From positions 1,869,906-1,933,905 of the forward strand of contig FP929036.1 in assembly GCA_000209815.1 (NCBI GenBank): a DNA stretch of 64,000 nucleotides, given 5' to 3'. The DNA comes from Butyrivibrio fibrisolvens 16/4 (lineage in GTDB: Bacteria; Bacillota; Clostridia; Lachnospirales; Lachnospiraceae). This document shows positions 45,271 to 56,440 of the stretch, piece after piece (position 1 is the stretch's first letter; each line of letters begins with the position of its first letter). The position numbers were made by a program, and so were the translations under genes. The notes below the pieces were generated by a model. The model worked only from the letters and a program-made list of their open reading frames with translations, was not told the origin of the DNA and did not search any database.

Positions 45271-45738
45271 TTAAGAAGCCTCATTCTCTCCAATAATTGA
45301 ACTGATTTCAAAGATTGAAATGAGCTCGTCCCCATTTTTACCTACGCCATTGATAAATGAATTCTTACTCTTCAAAGTAGACGATGGTGCCTCAATATCA
45401 TCCTCTGATAATGAGAGAACCTCCTTAACTTCATCAACAATAACGCCCATTAAGCCACCGCCATCAAGCTTTAGAATGATGATACGTGAAGCATCTGTAA
45501 ACTCATCATCTTCCAAATCCATTCTGCGTCTAAGACTCATTACAGGAACAACCTCACCACGAAGGTTAATAACACCGCGATAGTACGAAGGTGCCTTTGG
45601 CACTCTGGTAATCTTGCTTAGTCTAACAATGTTATCAATATAGGAAATGTCGATACCATAGTGCTCGCCACCAATTTTTACAACAATGTATTGCTTTTTC
45701 TCTTTTTCAACTACATCATACATAGCTAAATCTGACAT
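45271..45738 (-). CDS. cheW: Chemotaxis coupling protein CheW
   Basis: A 155-residue SH3-like coupling protein (YIVVKIGGEHYGIDISYIDN, YYRGVINLRGEVVPVMSLR) linking receptors to CheA. It follows cheA by 14 bases. Confidence 0.97.
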   Translation of the reverse strand: MSDLAMYDVVEKEKKQYIVVKIGGEHYGIDISYIDNIVRLSKITRVPKAPSYYRGVINLRGEVVPVMSLRRRMDLEDDEFTDASRIIILKLDGGGLMGVIVDEVKEVLSLSEDDIEAPSSTLKSKNSFINGVGKNGDELISIFEISSIIGENEAS

Positions 45739-45752
45739 GGTCTCACCTCCTA

Positions 45753-47861
45753 TTAAATGACAGCGTTAACATCAAGAATCATAGCGATTTCACCATCACC
45801 AAGGATTGTAGCACCGCTGATGAGCTTGTTGTTGTCAAGCTTACCAAGTGACTTGATAACGATTTCCAGCTGTCCAATAAGGTTATCAACGATAATACCG
45901 CCAAGAGTATCGCCCTTCTTGCAGATAACTACGGTCATTGTAGTTTCGTCATCCTCCTCCTTTGGTTCACAATCCAAAAGATCATCAAGATGAATAAGAG
46001 GAATAACCTGACCTCTAAGGTGAATAACCTCTTTAGACTCTACGTACTTGATTTCTGACTTAGGAATATTTTCAATGTTCATGATGGAAGCAAGTGCAAT
46101 AGCGTACTTCTCATCTCTAATCTCAACCATGAGGGCCTGAATAATAGCAAGTGTAAGAGGAAGTCGTACAGTAAAGGTTGAACCTTCACCCATAACAGAC
46201 TTAACTGTTACATCACCACCAAGGGCCTCGATATTACTCTTAACAACGTCAAGACCTACGCCTCGACCAGAGATATCTGTAATCTGCTTAGCCATTGAGA
46301 AGGATGGCATAAACAGGAAGTCGATAATTTCTTTCTGAGTAAGGTTTTCAGCTTCTTCTGGAGTAACAAGACCTCTTTCAACAGCCTTATCTCTTACCTT
46401 ATCAGTATTGATACCGCCACCATCATCACCGACCTCGATGATGACATTGTTGCCTTCCTGGAAAGCATTAAGGAAAATTGTTCCCTTTTCAGGCTTACCA
46501 GCAGCACGTCTATCTTCTGGGCTTTCAATACCGTGGTCAGCTGAGTTTCTAAGTAAGTGCTGTAAAGGATCTCCCAGCTGATCTACTACGGTTCTATCAA
46601 GCTCTGTATCCTCACCAGTCATTACAAGTTCCATAGGCTTATTAAGCTTACGGTCCAAATCACGAATCATTCGTGGGAATTTAGCAACAACTGATTCGAT
46701 AGGAACCATTCGAACCTTCATAACTGATTCATGAAGGTTTGTTGTGATTCTCTCTAAGTATTCAATGTTCTCATGTAAGGTCTGGCTATCAATTTCAGAA
46801 CCATTGCTCTGAGACGCAAGTGAGTTCTTAGCAATGATAAGCTCGGATACCTGATTCATAAGAGCATCAAGCTTTTCAATATCTACACGAATTGTACGTG
46901 AAGTAACAGGCTTGTTTGCTGGCTGATTTGTCTTGCCGCCTGATGAAGACTTGGCTGCCGGAGCGGCTGGTGTCGCAGGAGCAGGTGCTGCCGGAGCGGC
47001 TGGTGCTGCAGGAGCAGGTGCTTCAGCTGCTGCTTCTGGAGCTGGAGCCTCTTCCTTCTTCTCGTACATATCTGCAGTAACCTTTTCTGCCTCAACAGAT
47101 TCGATTTCTGAAACAGTCTTAATAGACTCTATAATAGGATCAAGTTCTGATTCAGATGAAAGGATGAATGAAAAATCAAATTCAAAGTTTTCATCTTCGA
47201 TATCTCCAGAACTAGGATTAAATGCCATAATCTGACCAAAGTCTTCTACAGCTTTAAATACAAGGAATGCACGAGCTGCCTTAAGCAAACATTCCTTACT
47301 GATATGAACTGTAAATCCATAGAGCTGCTTCTCGCCTTTAAGCTTTTCGCAAAGCTCAGGGTCAACAGGAATCTTCTTGTATAAAGGACCATCAGCAGCA
47401 TCTGCTGGTGCAGCCTCAGAGCCCGCTGCATCACCTTCTGCTGGTGCAGCTTCAGCAGGCGCATCACCACCACCTTCAGCCTGAGTAAGATAATCATTTA
47501 AAAGCTTAATTAAAGCTTCGTTTTCTTCCTCGCCCTCATTAGAAGTAGCCTTTACAGTATCAAGATAACTCTCGATAGCATCAAGACACTTGAAAAGGAT
47601 ATCAATAAGAGCTGAATTAACCTTAACATTGTCATTACGAACTTCCTGGAACACATTCTCCATGTCGTGGGTCAGATGCTGCATTCTCTTGAATCCCATA
47701 GTACCAGCCATACCCTTTAGAGAGTGGGCTGCACGGAATATTTCATTTACAACATCCTTGTTATCAGGTTCCTTCTCCAACTCCATAATGTTGTCAGAAA
47801 GGCTCTGAATATGTCCACTTGTCTCATCGATAAAGATATCTAAATATTGACTTACATCCAT
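45753..47861 (-). CDS. cheA: Chemotaxis histidine kinase CheA
   Basis: A 702-residue kinase. Order: HPt domain with phosphorylated His46 (RAAHSLKGMAGTMG), linker, CheY-binding P2 (about 165-270), a Pro/Ala-rich linker (about 275-315), dimerisation helices, HATPase domain with LGDPLQHLLRNSADHG, GDDGGGIN and DISGRGVGLDVVK, and a CheW-like domain. It phosphorylates CheY and CheB, both encoded here. Full length and uninterrupted. It lies 21 bases after cheB. Confidence 0.97.
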   Translation of the reverse strand: MDVSQYLDIFIDETSGHIQSLSDNIMELEKEPDNKDVVNEIFRAAHSLKGMAGTMGFKRMQHLTHDMENVFQEVRNDNVKVNSALIDILFKCLDAIESYLDTVKATSNEGEEENEALIKLLNDYLTQAEGGGDAPAEAAPAEGDAAGSEAAPADAADGPLYKKIPVDPELCEKLKGEKQLYGFTVHISKECLLKAARAFLVFKAVEDFGQIMAFNPSSGDIEDENFEFDFSFILSSESELDPIIESIKTVSEIESVEAEKVTADMYEKKEEAPAPEAAAEAPAPAAPAAPAAPAPATPAAPAAKSSSGGKTNQPANKPVTSRTIRVDIEKLDALMNQVSELIIAKNSLASQSNGSEIDSQTLHENIEYLERITTNLHESVMKVRMVPIESVVAKFPRMIRDLDRKLNKPMELVMTGEDTELDRTVVDQLGDPLQHLLRNSADHGIESPEDRRAAGKPEKGTIFLNAFQEGNNVIIEVGDDGGGINTDKVRDKAVERGLVTPEEAENLTQKEIIDFLFMPSFSMAKQITDISGRGVGLDVVKSNIEALGGDVTVKSVMGEGSTFTVRLPLTLAIIQALMVEIRDEKYAIALASIMNIENIPKSEIKYVESKEVIHLRGQVIPLIHLDDLLDCEPKEEDDETTMTVVICKKGDTLGGIIVDNLIGQLEIVIKSLGKLDNNKLISGATILGDGEIAMILDVNAVI

Positions 47862-47882
47862 ACCTACTAACCTCCAAGTTTT

Positions 47883-49162
47883 CTACAACCTTTTAACAAT
47901 TGAATTAGCGACTGAATTAAGTGGAACAACTTCGTTTGACAAGCCCCCCTGTTCCACCGCTTTCGGCATTCCATATACAACGCATGTGGATGCTTCTTGC
48001 GAAATCACGTAAGTCCTTTTGTGTTGATTCAAGTATTTAATACCTTCAGATCCATCTGCTCCCATTCCTGTAAGCACTACGCATATAATCTCGTCAAAGC
48101 TGGACCTTGCTAGTGAACGATACATAACGTCTGCGCAAGGTTTTAAGCTGTTTACAGGTGGGCTGTCGTCCAAATGACAAAATGCTGCACGACTTCCGTC
48201 TTCGCAGATTTCCATGTGCTTACCGCCTGGGGTAATGTATACCCATCCTGGCTTAAAGTACTCACCGTCCTCAGCTTCCTTTACATTTATCGCTGAAATC
48301 TGATCCAATCTGGCTGCCAGGGATGCTGTAAATCCCTCAGGCATATGCTGAACTAAAACCAGTGGAACAGAAAGGTTCGCTGGTAACATTGGAATAAATG
48401 AATGCAAAGCCTGTGGACCTCCTGTTGAACAGGCTAGTGCAATGAACTTTTTTGTTCTTACACCTGATCCAGAGCTTGGTGTTGGTGCTTTCTTTTCCAC
48501 CTTTGGTGGTGGAGGAGGTGGTGGAGGTGCAGTCTGTGTTACAGGCTTTTTCTCCATAGCTGCAGGCGTCGCAGGTGTAGGGCTGGTCTGCGCAGTACCA
48601 GCACTTGACTTGGTGGCCTGAAGGCTCTTTTTACATTCTCCATCCTCTCAAGGGTAGAACGTTTGGCATCTTCATAAGATTTCGTAGTAGATGCTGCAGC
48701 GGAAGAGGCTGAAGGAACCGGCCGAGCTGCAGGAGCCTTTTTTACAGTAATCTGCTTAAAATTCGACTGCCTAGTTGCATTGTGCAAAGCAGTCTTAAGC
48801 TGTTTACCAAATACATCTCTGGTATCACTACCCGAGCGTATTGGCTTTACTACAAAGTCTAATGCACCATATTCCAATGCCCTTATGGTACTTTCTGTAT
48901 CCTCCTTGAGAATAGAACTAACAAGAACTACATTGAATGGGATCTTCTCATTGTAGAGCTTGGCAAGTAAGTCAACGCCCTGCAGTTTTGGAAGAACCAT
49001 ATCAAGTACCACAAGATCATACGGATTGTTCTTTATTTTGTTGTAAGCATCTTCGCCGTCTGCACTAACGTCGACTACACGAAAATCACTATCTGCGTTG
49101 ATAATATCACAGATAACCCTTCGCATAAGTGCAGAATCATCAACAACCAAAATCTTATACAT
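47883..49162 (-). CDS. cheB: Receptor methylesterase CheB, interrupted by a frameshift
   Basis: About 426 residues after adding one base to the T5 run at 48628-48632, restoring ENVKKSLQATKSSAG. The receiver domain has phosphorylated Asp54 (LVVLDMVLPKLQG); the esterase domain has Ser in ACSTGGPQALHS, His in VQHMPEGFTAS and Asp in LTGMGADGSEG. The linker is unusually long (about 80 residues) with an eight-proline run. The frameshift falls in the linker, where a truncated receiver and a separate esterase could in principle both be made. No cheR is in the window. Confidence 0.93.
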
Positions 49163-49165
49163 TCT

Positions 49166-49908
49166 TTAGCCCTGATCCTTCTTTCTCAAGCGTCTCTCCT
49201 CGTCAAAAATGTACTTAATAATTGTCTCTCTGTCTTCTGGCTCTTTAAAGAGAAACTCTATGCGATGCTCATAAACTCTTAAATCTTCTTTGTATGTACT
49301 TCTAATCTTTTTGCAATAACATTAATGGTTTCGCTGACAGAGCTAGACTTAAGTCTAAATGAAACATACATATATCTGTCTGTTTCAATATCCATTCTTG
49401 CATGGATTTTTGCTCCGCCACCACTTATATCCAATATGTTGCCCTCAACAGGAGCACCATATGTATTGCCGTATTTTTCCAAATCATCCTCCACCAATAC
49501 CATGCTAGGAAGAAATGCTACATCCTCTGGTATAGGAAGAATCTTTACTGAGATAAGACAATCAAATCTGTAGTAATCACGTCTTTGAACCTTCTGTAAC
49601 TCTGTGGATGGTTCGAATACATATACCGGAAAGTTTTCTAATTTGCCACGCTTTGTTATCTCTCCGGTAAGCTGAAACATCCCTCTTCTTGTATTAAAAA
49701 CAGCATTAAAAGGAACATTCATAGGTATGGTAACTATATGTCCCTTTCTTGTTGGGATATGAAATATTATTTCCTCATTTTTGGTAACACCAAAAACGCT
49801 GGAAATATAAACACTTCTATCCTCATCTATGTTGTTTTCCACATCAGAGTTTGAGCTGGCAATTGTAAATTCCACAGGTGTGCCAGGTCTTAGTTCAAAT
49901 ATTTCCAT
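49166..49908 (-). CDS. ycgR: PilZ-domain c-di-GMP receptor, YcgR type, with C-terminal frameshift
   Basis: About 247 residues after adding one base to the T5 run at 49308-49312, which extends the protein by about 38 residues (KKIRSTYKEDLRVYEHRIEF) up to a stop three bases before cheB. An N-terminal YcgR-like domain (about 1-100) is followed by PilZ with RRDYYRFD and DISGGGAKI, the paired c-di-GMP-binding motifs. YcgR proteins slow flagellar rotation when c-di-GMP is high. It lies between flhG and cheB. Confidence 0.88.
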
Positions 49909-49911
49909 AAG

Positions 49912-50787
49912 CTATGCCCTATCTCTTAAAAGTGCATTGAAAATATGTGAAACGCCCCATTTGAAATGGGTGGTCTCGTCTTTCTGTAAAAGCTTTGATG
50001 CTATGCCTTCAAAACTCTTTGCAGCCTTGCTTGCAGGATACTCTATAGAAACAACCTTTTGGTTTCTAACAGCCTTTTCCAGATTTCCGTCATATGGAAT
50101 AAAGCCTAAGTAATCCAAATCACCACCTAAAAATTTCTTAACAACTGACTGCATCTTAAGATAAACAGCTTTTCCTTCTGCTTCGCTATTTACTTTATTT
50201 GCAACCAAATGTACATTAGTCCCCTCCTTAATGTATTTCGTGCTCTTGCACATGGCCTTCATCAAGGAATAGGAATCCGTGAGGGAGCTAGGCTCGGGAG
50301 TCGAAACGAGAATCACCTCTGGGGATGCTAATACAAACTCCAAAACCTGGTCCGAAACGCCCGCACCGGTATCTATTATAAGAATATCACATAAGTCATT
50401 TAAAAGTGATAGATTATGCACTAAAAACGTAATTTGTTCACGATTTAGATTATTTAATCCAACCACTCCTGAACCACCTGAAATAAAGCCAATTCCCATA
50501 GGTCCTGTGGTTATTATCTCCCTAATGCTTCTACCGTTAAAAATCACATCTGAAAGATTATAGTTTGGCAATGTACCAAACATAACCTCCACATTAGCAA
50601 GGCCAAAATCTGCATCCAAAATAATTACCTTCTTACCCATCTGGGTAAACTGGACAGCCAGATTAACAGCCATATTGGATTTGCCAACACCACCTTTACC
50701 TGATGTGATTGTAATGACCTTGGTGTTTTCTATATTTCTGATACTTTGGGCTTTTATTACATTTCGTAAATTTTCCGCCTGATCCAT
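49912..50787 (-). CDS. flhG: Flagellar number ATPase FlhG (FleN/YlxH)
   Basis: A 291-residue MinD-type ATPase with deviant Walker A TSGKGGVGKSNMAVNLA near residue 30, DADFGLANV and IIDTGAGVS. It controls flagellar number and placement together with FlhF. Its ATG directly follows the flhF stop with no gap, and GGAGG lies just before. Confidence 0.95.
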   Translation of the reverse strand: MDQAENLRNVIKAQSIRNIENTKVITITSGKGGVGKSNMAVNLAVQFTQMGKKVIILDADFGLANVEVMFGTLPNYNLSDVIFNGRSIREIITTGPMGIGFISGGSGVVGLNNLNREQITFLVHNLSLLNDLCDILIIDTGAGVSDQVLEFVLASPEVILVSTPEPSSLTDSYSLMKAMCKSTKYIKEGTNVHLVANKVNSEAEGKAVYLKMQSVVKKFLGGDLDYLGFIPYDGNLEKAVRNQKVVSIEYPASKAAKSFEGIASKLLQKDETTHFKWGVSHIFNALLRDRA

Positions 50788-52129
50788 TTAGTTTCCTCCC
50801 AATAACTGTTTAACCAGCTTCTGGGCATTAACAATTTCAATGTCGTCTGGTACGTTCTGTCCTGTTGTTATGTAGGAAAGCGACGAACCTGTATACTGTT
50901 TCATATTAAATAAATTGCCAAGGCATTTTGTCTCATCCAGCTTTGTAAAGATAAGATTGAACTTTGTAAATTCCATATATGCATCGGCAATATCCATCAA
51001 ATCCTTTTGCTTTGTAGTAGCTGACAAAACGAGATATACTTCGCTATCATAAATATCGCCCAAGGCTGTGATAAGCTTTTTAGTATCATTTTTCTGATCC
51101 TGATTCTTGTGAGAAAATCCGATGGTATCAACAAGAATCACATCAAGATCCTGATATTCTCTGTTTTGTCTTTTAACTGTGTCTAAAAGCTCGTCTGCAG
51201 AATAAATAACATTTAAAGGTACACCTAAAATATTGGCATAGGTCTGAAGCTGATTTGCTGCAGCCATTCTGAAGGTATCAGCAGTAATAAGGCCAACCTT
51301 CTTTCCTTCCTCCACCTTAAACTTAGATGCAATTTTCGCTATGGTAGTAGTTTTACCAACTCCTGTAGGACCAATGAAGAATACGACCTTTGGTCTTTTT
51401 TCTCCAGGCACTATCTTTGTAGGTGTTCCAAGCTTAAGAACCATTTTCTGGTAAACAGAAGAAAGCAAACTATCTAAGGAATGACTGGTCTGTAAAACCT
51501 TGTCCATATCATCCAAAACCTGATTAATGTATTTCTCCTGTACCTCGTTCTCCAGTAGAACATTGTAGAGCATCTTAACAAATACATGATTATCATTGTC
51601 GATAGATGCCTTGTTTCCAATAGGCGCCTCTATAGGCATTTCTACTGGAGCAATATTTTCTACAAATTCCGGTTCCTTTTCTCGTTAAAGGTTGTTTTAC
51701 GAAGGCTGGCTTTGAGTAAGTAGGTTCAAATAATTTTGCTCTTGGTGCCGAGCCAGAAAGAGGTTCAAATTCTACATCAGTAGTCATGTCTTCTTCCTCC
51801 TGCTTCTCCAACAATTCGTTAACCGCAGAAAATGCATCCTTCAAAATAAGAGCATCATCTGCAACCGCATCAAAAGTGCTACCTGTCTGTTCCTCTTCTC
51901 CCTCTTTTTCATTACCTTCCACAGGTGTAGCAAAATCCAAGGCGTCCTTTGAAAAACCATCGTCCTCGACAGCTGCAGTAACCTCATATGTGCTGCTTTT
52001 AAAGAAGCTACCCAAGCCCTTAGGCTTGATTACCTTCACATTCATAATAACAGCAGCACTTCCAAGCTCCTTTCGAACCTTAGACATAGCCTCTTCTTCA
52101 GTTTTTCCTGTGTACTTGTTAATAACCAT
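50788..52129 (-). CDS. flhF: Flagellar SRP-like GTPase FlhF, interrupted by an extra base
   Basis: About 446 residues when one base is removed from the T4 run at 51677-51680, giving QPLTRKEPEFVENIAPVE; a two-base loss is the alternative. The start MVINKYTGKTEEEAMSKVRK is the basic B domain, an acidic linker follows (where the shift lies), and the NG domain has [17 protein letters not shown] and VDTIGFSHKNQ. FlhF places the flagellum at the cell pole. It lies between flhA and flhG. Confidence 0.9.
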
Positions 52130-52134
52130 TTAAT

Positions 52135-54183
52135 TCACCCTGTAACCATTCCCACTGATGACAGTTCTACATTAGAATCTATTTCATTGTATGAAACAAC
52201 AATCAAATCCTTTATATAATCCTGAGTCATGCTCTTGAAGTACATTCGAACGATTGGAGAAGTAACAACGATTGGTGTTTTTCCCATATCCTCAATCTTC
52301 TTAATCTCCTCCTCAAGAGAAGCAATGATTGCTTTAATTCTTTCAGGATCAAGGGTAAGATATGCTCCCTGTTCAGTCTGCTTGATGGAAGCCATAATGT
52401 CCTGTTCAACCTTAGGGTCTACCGTAATAACCTGAGTAACCTCATTAGGTGTGAAATATCTTCCCGAAATAGCTCTCTTTAAGCCCTGACGAACATACTC
52501 TGTAAGCACGTCAGTATCGTGTGTTGTTGTGGCGTGATCTGCCAAAACTTCAAATATTGAAAGCAAATCTCTGATAGAAACACCCTCTGACAAAAGATTC
52601 TGCAAAACCTTCTGAACATCTCCTAGTCCCATAAGCTTTGGAACAAGTTCCTCAACAATAACAGGATTTGATTCTTTAAGATTATCAATAAGGTTTTGAA
52701 CATCCTGTCTGGTAAGAAGCTCTGCAATGTGGCTTCTAATAACCTCTGTAAGATGAGTAGCGATAATTGAAGGTGGGTCTACAACTGTATAGCCTAATGA
52801 CTCAGCCCTCTCTCGCTGGCTTTCAGTAATCCAAAGAGCAGGTAAATGGAATGATGGTTCGAAGGTAGGAATACCTGTGATTTCCTCCTCCACGTAGCCT
52901 GGATTCATAGCCATATAGTGGTCAAAAAGTATTTCGCCTTCAGTAACCTGTATTCCCTTAATCTTTATAATGTACTGATTTGGATTCAGCTGAATATTAT
53001 CTCGTAGTCTGATGATAGGAACGACAGTACCGAGCTCCAGTGCTATCTGTCGTCGAATCATAACCACTCTGTCAAGTAAATCGCCTCCTTGATTAACATC
53101 TGCAAGTGGTATGATTCCATAACCAAATTCCAGCTCGATTGGATCCACCTGCAAAAGGGAAACAACATTTTCCGGTTTTCGGATTTCTTCCGCCTCTGTT
53201 TCCTCTGCTGCCACCTCCTGCTCGATTTCCTCTTCTCCAAGAGTTTTTGACATTGAGTAGCCTGTGGCTCCAAAAGCTGCAGCAAATCCTAAGAACAAAA
53301 CAGTATTAAGTGGTGTGAAGGCAAGCACTGCCATTGCACCAGCAACAATATACAAAACCTTTGGAAGACCAAAAAGCTGTTTTACAAGCGTACCTGAGAA
53401 ATCTGCTGCCTTTGAGCCCTTCGTTACAAGAATACCTGTTGAAAGAGATATCAAAAGTGAAGGAATCTGGGAAACCAGGCCATCACCAATTGTAAGAATA
53501 CCAAACTGCTGTATAGCCTCGGCAAATGGTAATCCCTGATTAATCATTCCCATGGCTGTACCACCGGCCATATTTACAACTGTAATAATAAGACCTGCAG
53601 TAGCATCTCCTTTTACGTACTTAGTAGCACCGTCCATAGCTCCGAAGAATGCTGATTCTTCCTGAATCTTATCTCTTCGTCTTTTGGCTTCTGCATCATC
53701 TATGGCACCTGTATTAAGATCTGCATCAATAGCCATCTGCTTGCCAGGCATAGCATCCAAGGTAAATCGTGCTGATACCTCAGCTACACGTTCTGAACCT
53801 TTATTGATTACCATAAACTGAATGATAATCAGAATAAGGAAAATAATTCCGCCTATGATAAGATTGTTTCCACCTACGAATGAACCGAAGGTTGATACAA
53901 CGTTTCCTGGATTTCCACTTGTAAGGATAAGCTTTGTTGAAGAAACATTAAGGGAAATTCTAAAAATTGTTGTAAACAGCAAAAGTGTTGGGAAGAAGGA
54001 CATATCCAAAACTTCCTGTACAAACAGAACGTTCATAAGGACGATCAACGCAATGGATATATTGAATGCAATCATTACGTCCAGCAAAAAGCTAGGAATT
54101 GGAATGATAAAGAATGCAACAGCAGCTAGCAAATACAGTGCTATTCCAACATCAGTTTTCTTAACAGATGCAGCTAAATCCAT
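52135..54183 (-). CDS. flhA: Flagellar export gate protein FlhA
   Basis: A 682-residue protein: eight membrane helices in the first 320 residues, with the conserved FHIPEP-family segment (RFTLDAMPGKQMAIDADLN), then the cytosolic ring domain that docks export chaperones. Intact and normal length. It starts 25 bases after flhB. Confidence 0.97.
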   Translation of the reverse strand: MDLAASVKKTDVGIALYLLAAVAFFIIPIPSFLLDVMIAFNISIALIVLMNVLFVQEVLDMSFFPTLLLFTTIFRISLNVSSTKLILTSGNPGNVVSTFGSFVGGNNLIIGGIIFLILIIIQFMVINKGSERVAEVSARFTLDAMPGKQMAIDADLNTGAIDDAEAKRRRDKIQEESAFFGAMDGATKYVKGDATAGLIITVVNMAGGTAMGMINQGLPFAEAIQQFGILTIGDGLVSQIPSLLISLSTGILVTKGSKAADFSGTLVKQLFGLPKVLYIVAGAMAVLAFTPLNTVLFLGFAAAFGATGYSMSKTLGEEEIEQEVAAEETEAEEIRKPENVVSLLQVDPIELEFGYGIIPLADVNQGGDLLDRVVMIRRQIALELGTVVPIIRLRDNIQLNPNQYIIKIKGIQVTEGEILFDHYMAMNPGYVEEEITGIPTFEPSFHLPALWITESQRERAESLGYTVVDPPSIIATHLTEVIRSHIAELLTRQDVQNLIDNLKESNPVIVEELVPKLMGLGDVQKVLQNLLSEGVSIRDLLSIFEVLADHATTTHDTDVLTEYVRQGLKRAISGRYFTPNEVTQVITVDPKVEQDIMASIKQTEQGAYLTLDPERIKAIIASLEEEIKKIEDMGKTPIVVTSPIVRMYFKSMTQDYIKDLIVVSYNEIDSNVELSSVGMVTG

Positions 54184-54208
54184 TACTCGTCCCCCCTTTC
54201 CCTAAAAT

Positions 54209-55340
54209 TTATGAAACTGCTTTATTCTTTTGCGTATATACAACAGCTAAAATCTCGGCAACCGCCTGATACAATTCCGGTGGAATAATTTCATCTATTT
54301 CCACGGTGGCATAAAGAGCTCTGGCAAGAGGTTTGTTCTCCACAATGGGAACTCCACTATCCTTGGCAGCTTCTTTTATTTTTAATGCAAGATAATCCTC
54401 ACCCTTCGCAATAACTCTAGGTGCCTCATCCTTTGTATTGTCATATAAAATAGCTACTGCTATATGGGTTGGGTTTGTGATAACTACATCCGCCTGAGGA
54501 ACATTTTGCATCATTCTACGGCGGGAGCTTTCCATCATTTTTTGTTTCTGTCTACCCTTAATCTGCGGATCACCTTCAGTGTTCTTGTATTCATCCTTGA
54601 CTTCCTGTTTAGTCATCTTCATATCATTGGTAAATTTCCATTTTTGATATGCATAATCTATAAAGCCAAGAATGATATATACAATACTAATCTTAATTCC
54701 AACATCGCAAATCAATGTAAATATCAGGCTTAATGCAGATTTAAGACCAATGTCATATAGTATAAAAATATTGTTAGCCTGATTTCTTATAGAAACATAG
54801 GATATGTAGCAAACCAAGGCAATCTTGGCTAGTGCCATCAAAAGGTTTACTATTGAATCCTTCGAAAATATTCGTTTGAATCCATTGATTGGATTGAATT
54901 TGCTAAGCTTTGGTTGCAACGGCTTCATTGTAGGCTTCCATCCCACCTGAATCAGATTTGTAACAAAGCCTGTAAAAAACCAACCACAAAAACGGTAATA
55001 GAATAATCAGTGTTTTTAATAAAAGCGTACTAATAATGCCATGTAATGTCTGGATGGTAAGTCCACTCCCATTCATAGAAATAACATCTGGAATAATCGC
55101 ATAAACCCAGGCAAAAATCTCTTCAAAGCGCACTCCCGCAAAGGATAAAAACACTCTCAGCGCAAAGAAGAAACCCAGTAAAGCTATGCCATTTACTATC
55201 TCTTTACTTTTTGCAACCTTGCCTTCTTTTCTTGCATCCGAAAGCTTTTTAGAGGTAGGCTGTTCAGTCTTTTCTCCACCCTCACCATCAGCGAAGAACT
55301 GTAGGTTATATGGAATTAATAAGACTCTGGTTTCTTCCAT
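54209..55340 (-). CDS. flhB: Flagellar export switch protein FlhB, interrupted by an extra base
   Basis: About 377 residues when one base is removed from the A6 run at 54974-54979, giving LWLVFTGFVTNLIQVGWKP. Four membrane helices precede the cytosolic domain, which keeps the self-cleaving NPTH in VVITNPTHIAVAILYD. It switches export from hook to filament subunits. The ATG at 55340 is preferred to the adjacent TTG. As given, the frame breaks within the second membrane region. Confidence 0.93.
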
Positions 55341-55356
55341 CAATGTAACCCCTGAC

Positions 55357-56136
55357 TCAATGCAAACCCTGAATGTAAAGATTTAGCATGTTTTTCATTT
55401 CCTTGAAAATAAAGCCTGCTATATCTGGTAAAAGGAATACTGTAAGAAACAGTATGGTAAAACCAACTATAATTTTCATCTGAGCACCAACAGAAAACAT
55501 ATGAATCTGAGGAGCCACTTTTACAAGAATTCCAAGTATGGCATTTAACAACATAATAACTGCAAAAACCGGAAGAATTATTCTGAAAGCTATTACAAAT
55601 ACATCAGCCATAAATATGGCCGTAGATTTAAAGAGTGAATCCCATCTAAAAATAGCACCACCTATTGGTATAAGTGTAAAGGCATCGCAAAAGGCCTTAA
55701 AAATATATCTGTGCATTCCCGAAAGAACGAGAAGTATCATAATAAAATTATTGTAAAGAGAACCTGTAATTGTTGTTTCAGTTCTTAGTGTTGGGTCATA
55801 CTCCTGAGCCATTGAAAGACCAATATTCATATCAATCATATTGCCAGCAAGCAGAATTATAAAATTACAGCAATAGGTTGAAAAACCAATTATTAGTCCT
55901 GTTAAGGCTTCTCTTACAACTAAAAAAGCATATCCAACAACCGTAGAATAATTTAGGGCACTAAAATCTACTACAAAATACAAAAGCAGGGAAACCAGGG
56001 CTGAAAAGCCAATTTTCACCCTTGCTGGTGTATTGCTGATGCTGAAGAAAGGTGCCACTACTACAAACATGGATATGCGTGTAAGTATCAACAAGAAATA
56101 TTCAAAGTTTTCTAAAGTAAAGTGTATATTAAACAT
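55357..56136 (-). CDS. fliR: Flagellar export gate protein FliR
   Basis: A 259-residue membrane protein with about six helices. RISMFVVVAPFFSI near the start and the IDMNIGLSMAQEYDP loop identify FliR. With FliP and FliQ it forms the export channel. It lies six bases after fliQ and overlaps no gene. Confidence 0.95.
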   Translation of the reverse strand: MFNIHFTLENFEYFLLILTRISMFVVVAPFFSISNTPARVKIGFSALVSLLLYFVVDFSALNYSTVVGYAFLVVREALTGLIIGFSTYCCNFIILLAGNMIDMNIGLSMAQEYDPTLRTETTITGSLYNNFIMILLVLSGMHRYIFKAFCDAFTLIPIGGAIFRWDSLFKSTAIFMADVFVIAFRIILPVFAVIMLLNAILGILVKVAPQIHMFSVGAQMKIIVGFTILFLTVFLLPDIAGFIFKEMKNMLNLYIQGLH

Positions 56137-56142
56137 TCATTT

Positions 56143-56412
56143 CTAGCCCAGGTAAATACTAAAATTAGCCCACAATTCAGTGATATATTCTGTTAACACT
56201 GTTAGCATCCAAGGACCGAAAAATAGAAGAGCCGCAAATACCCCTACAATCTTTGGAATGAAAGTAAGAGTCTGCTCCTGAATAGATGTGACTGTTTGAA
56301 ATATACTGATTGCTAAACCCACAATAAGTGATACCAGCAAAAGTGGCAGAGATGTAATTAAAAGAGTATATACTGCATCTCTAATAATGTCTAATACCTG
56401 TCCTTCAGTCAT
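56143..56412 (-). CDS. fliQ: Flagellar export gate protein FliQ
   Basis: An 89-residue two-helix membrane protein; MTEGQVLDIIRDAVYTLLIT and the SIFQTVTSIQEQTLTFIPKI signature mark FliQ. Confidence 0.96.
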   Translation of the reverse strand: MTEGQVLDIIRDAVYTLLITSLPLLLVSLIVGLAISIFQTVTSIQEQTLTFIPKIVGVFAALLFFGPWMLTVLTEYITELWANFSIYLG

Positions 56413-56440
56413 AACCTACCCTCTCCTAAGCCTGGTCACA

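Noticed and set aside
46960-47040. Direct repeats in cheA as a repeat element
   Set aside because: They are codon-level repeats of Ala/Pro residues in a flexible linker.
46933-47235. Alanine-rich plus-strand open frame inside cheA
   Set aside because: It is the antisense of the Pro/Ala linker codons; no ribosome site and no recognisable protein.
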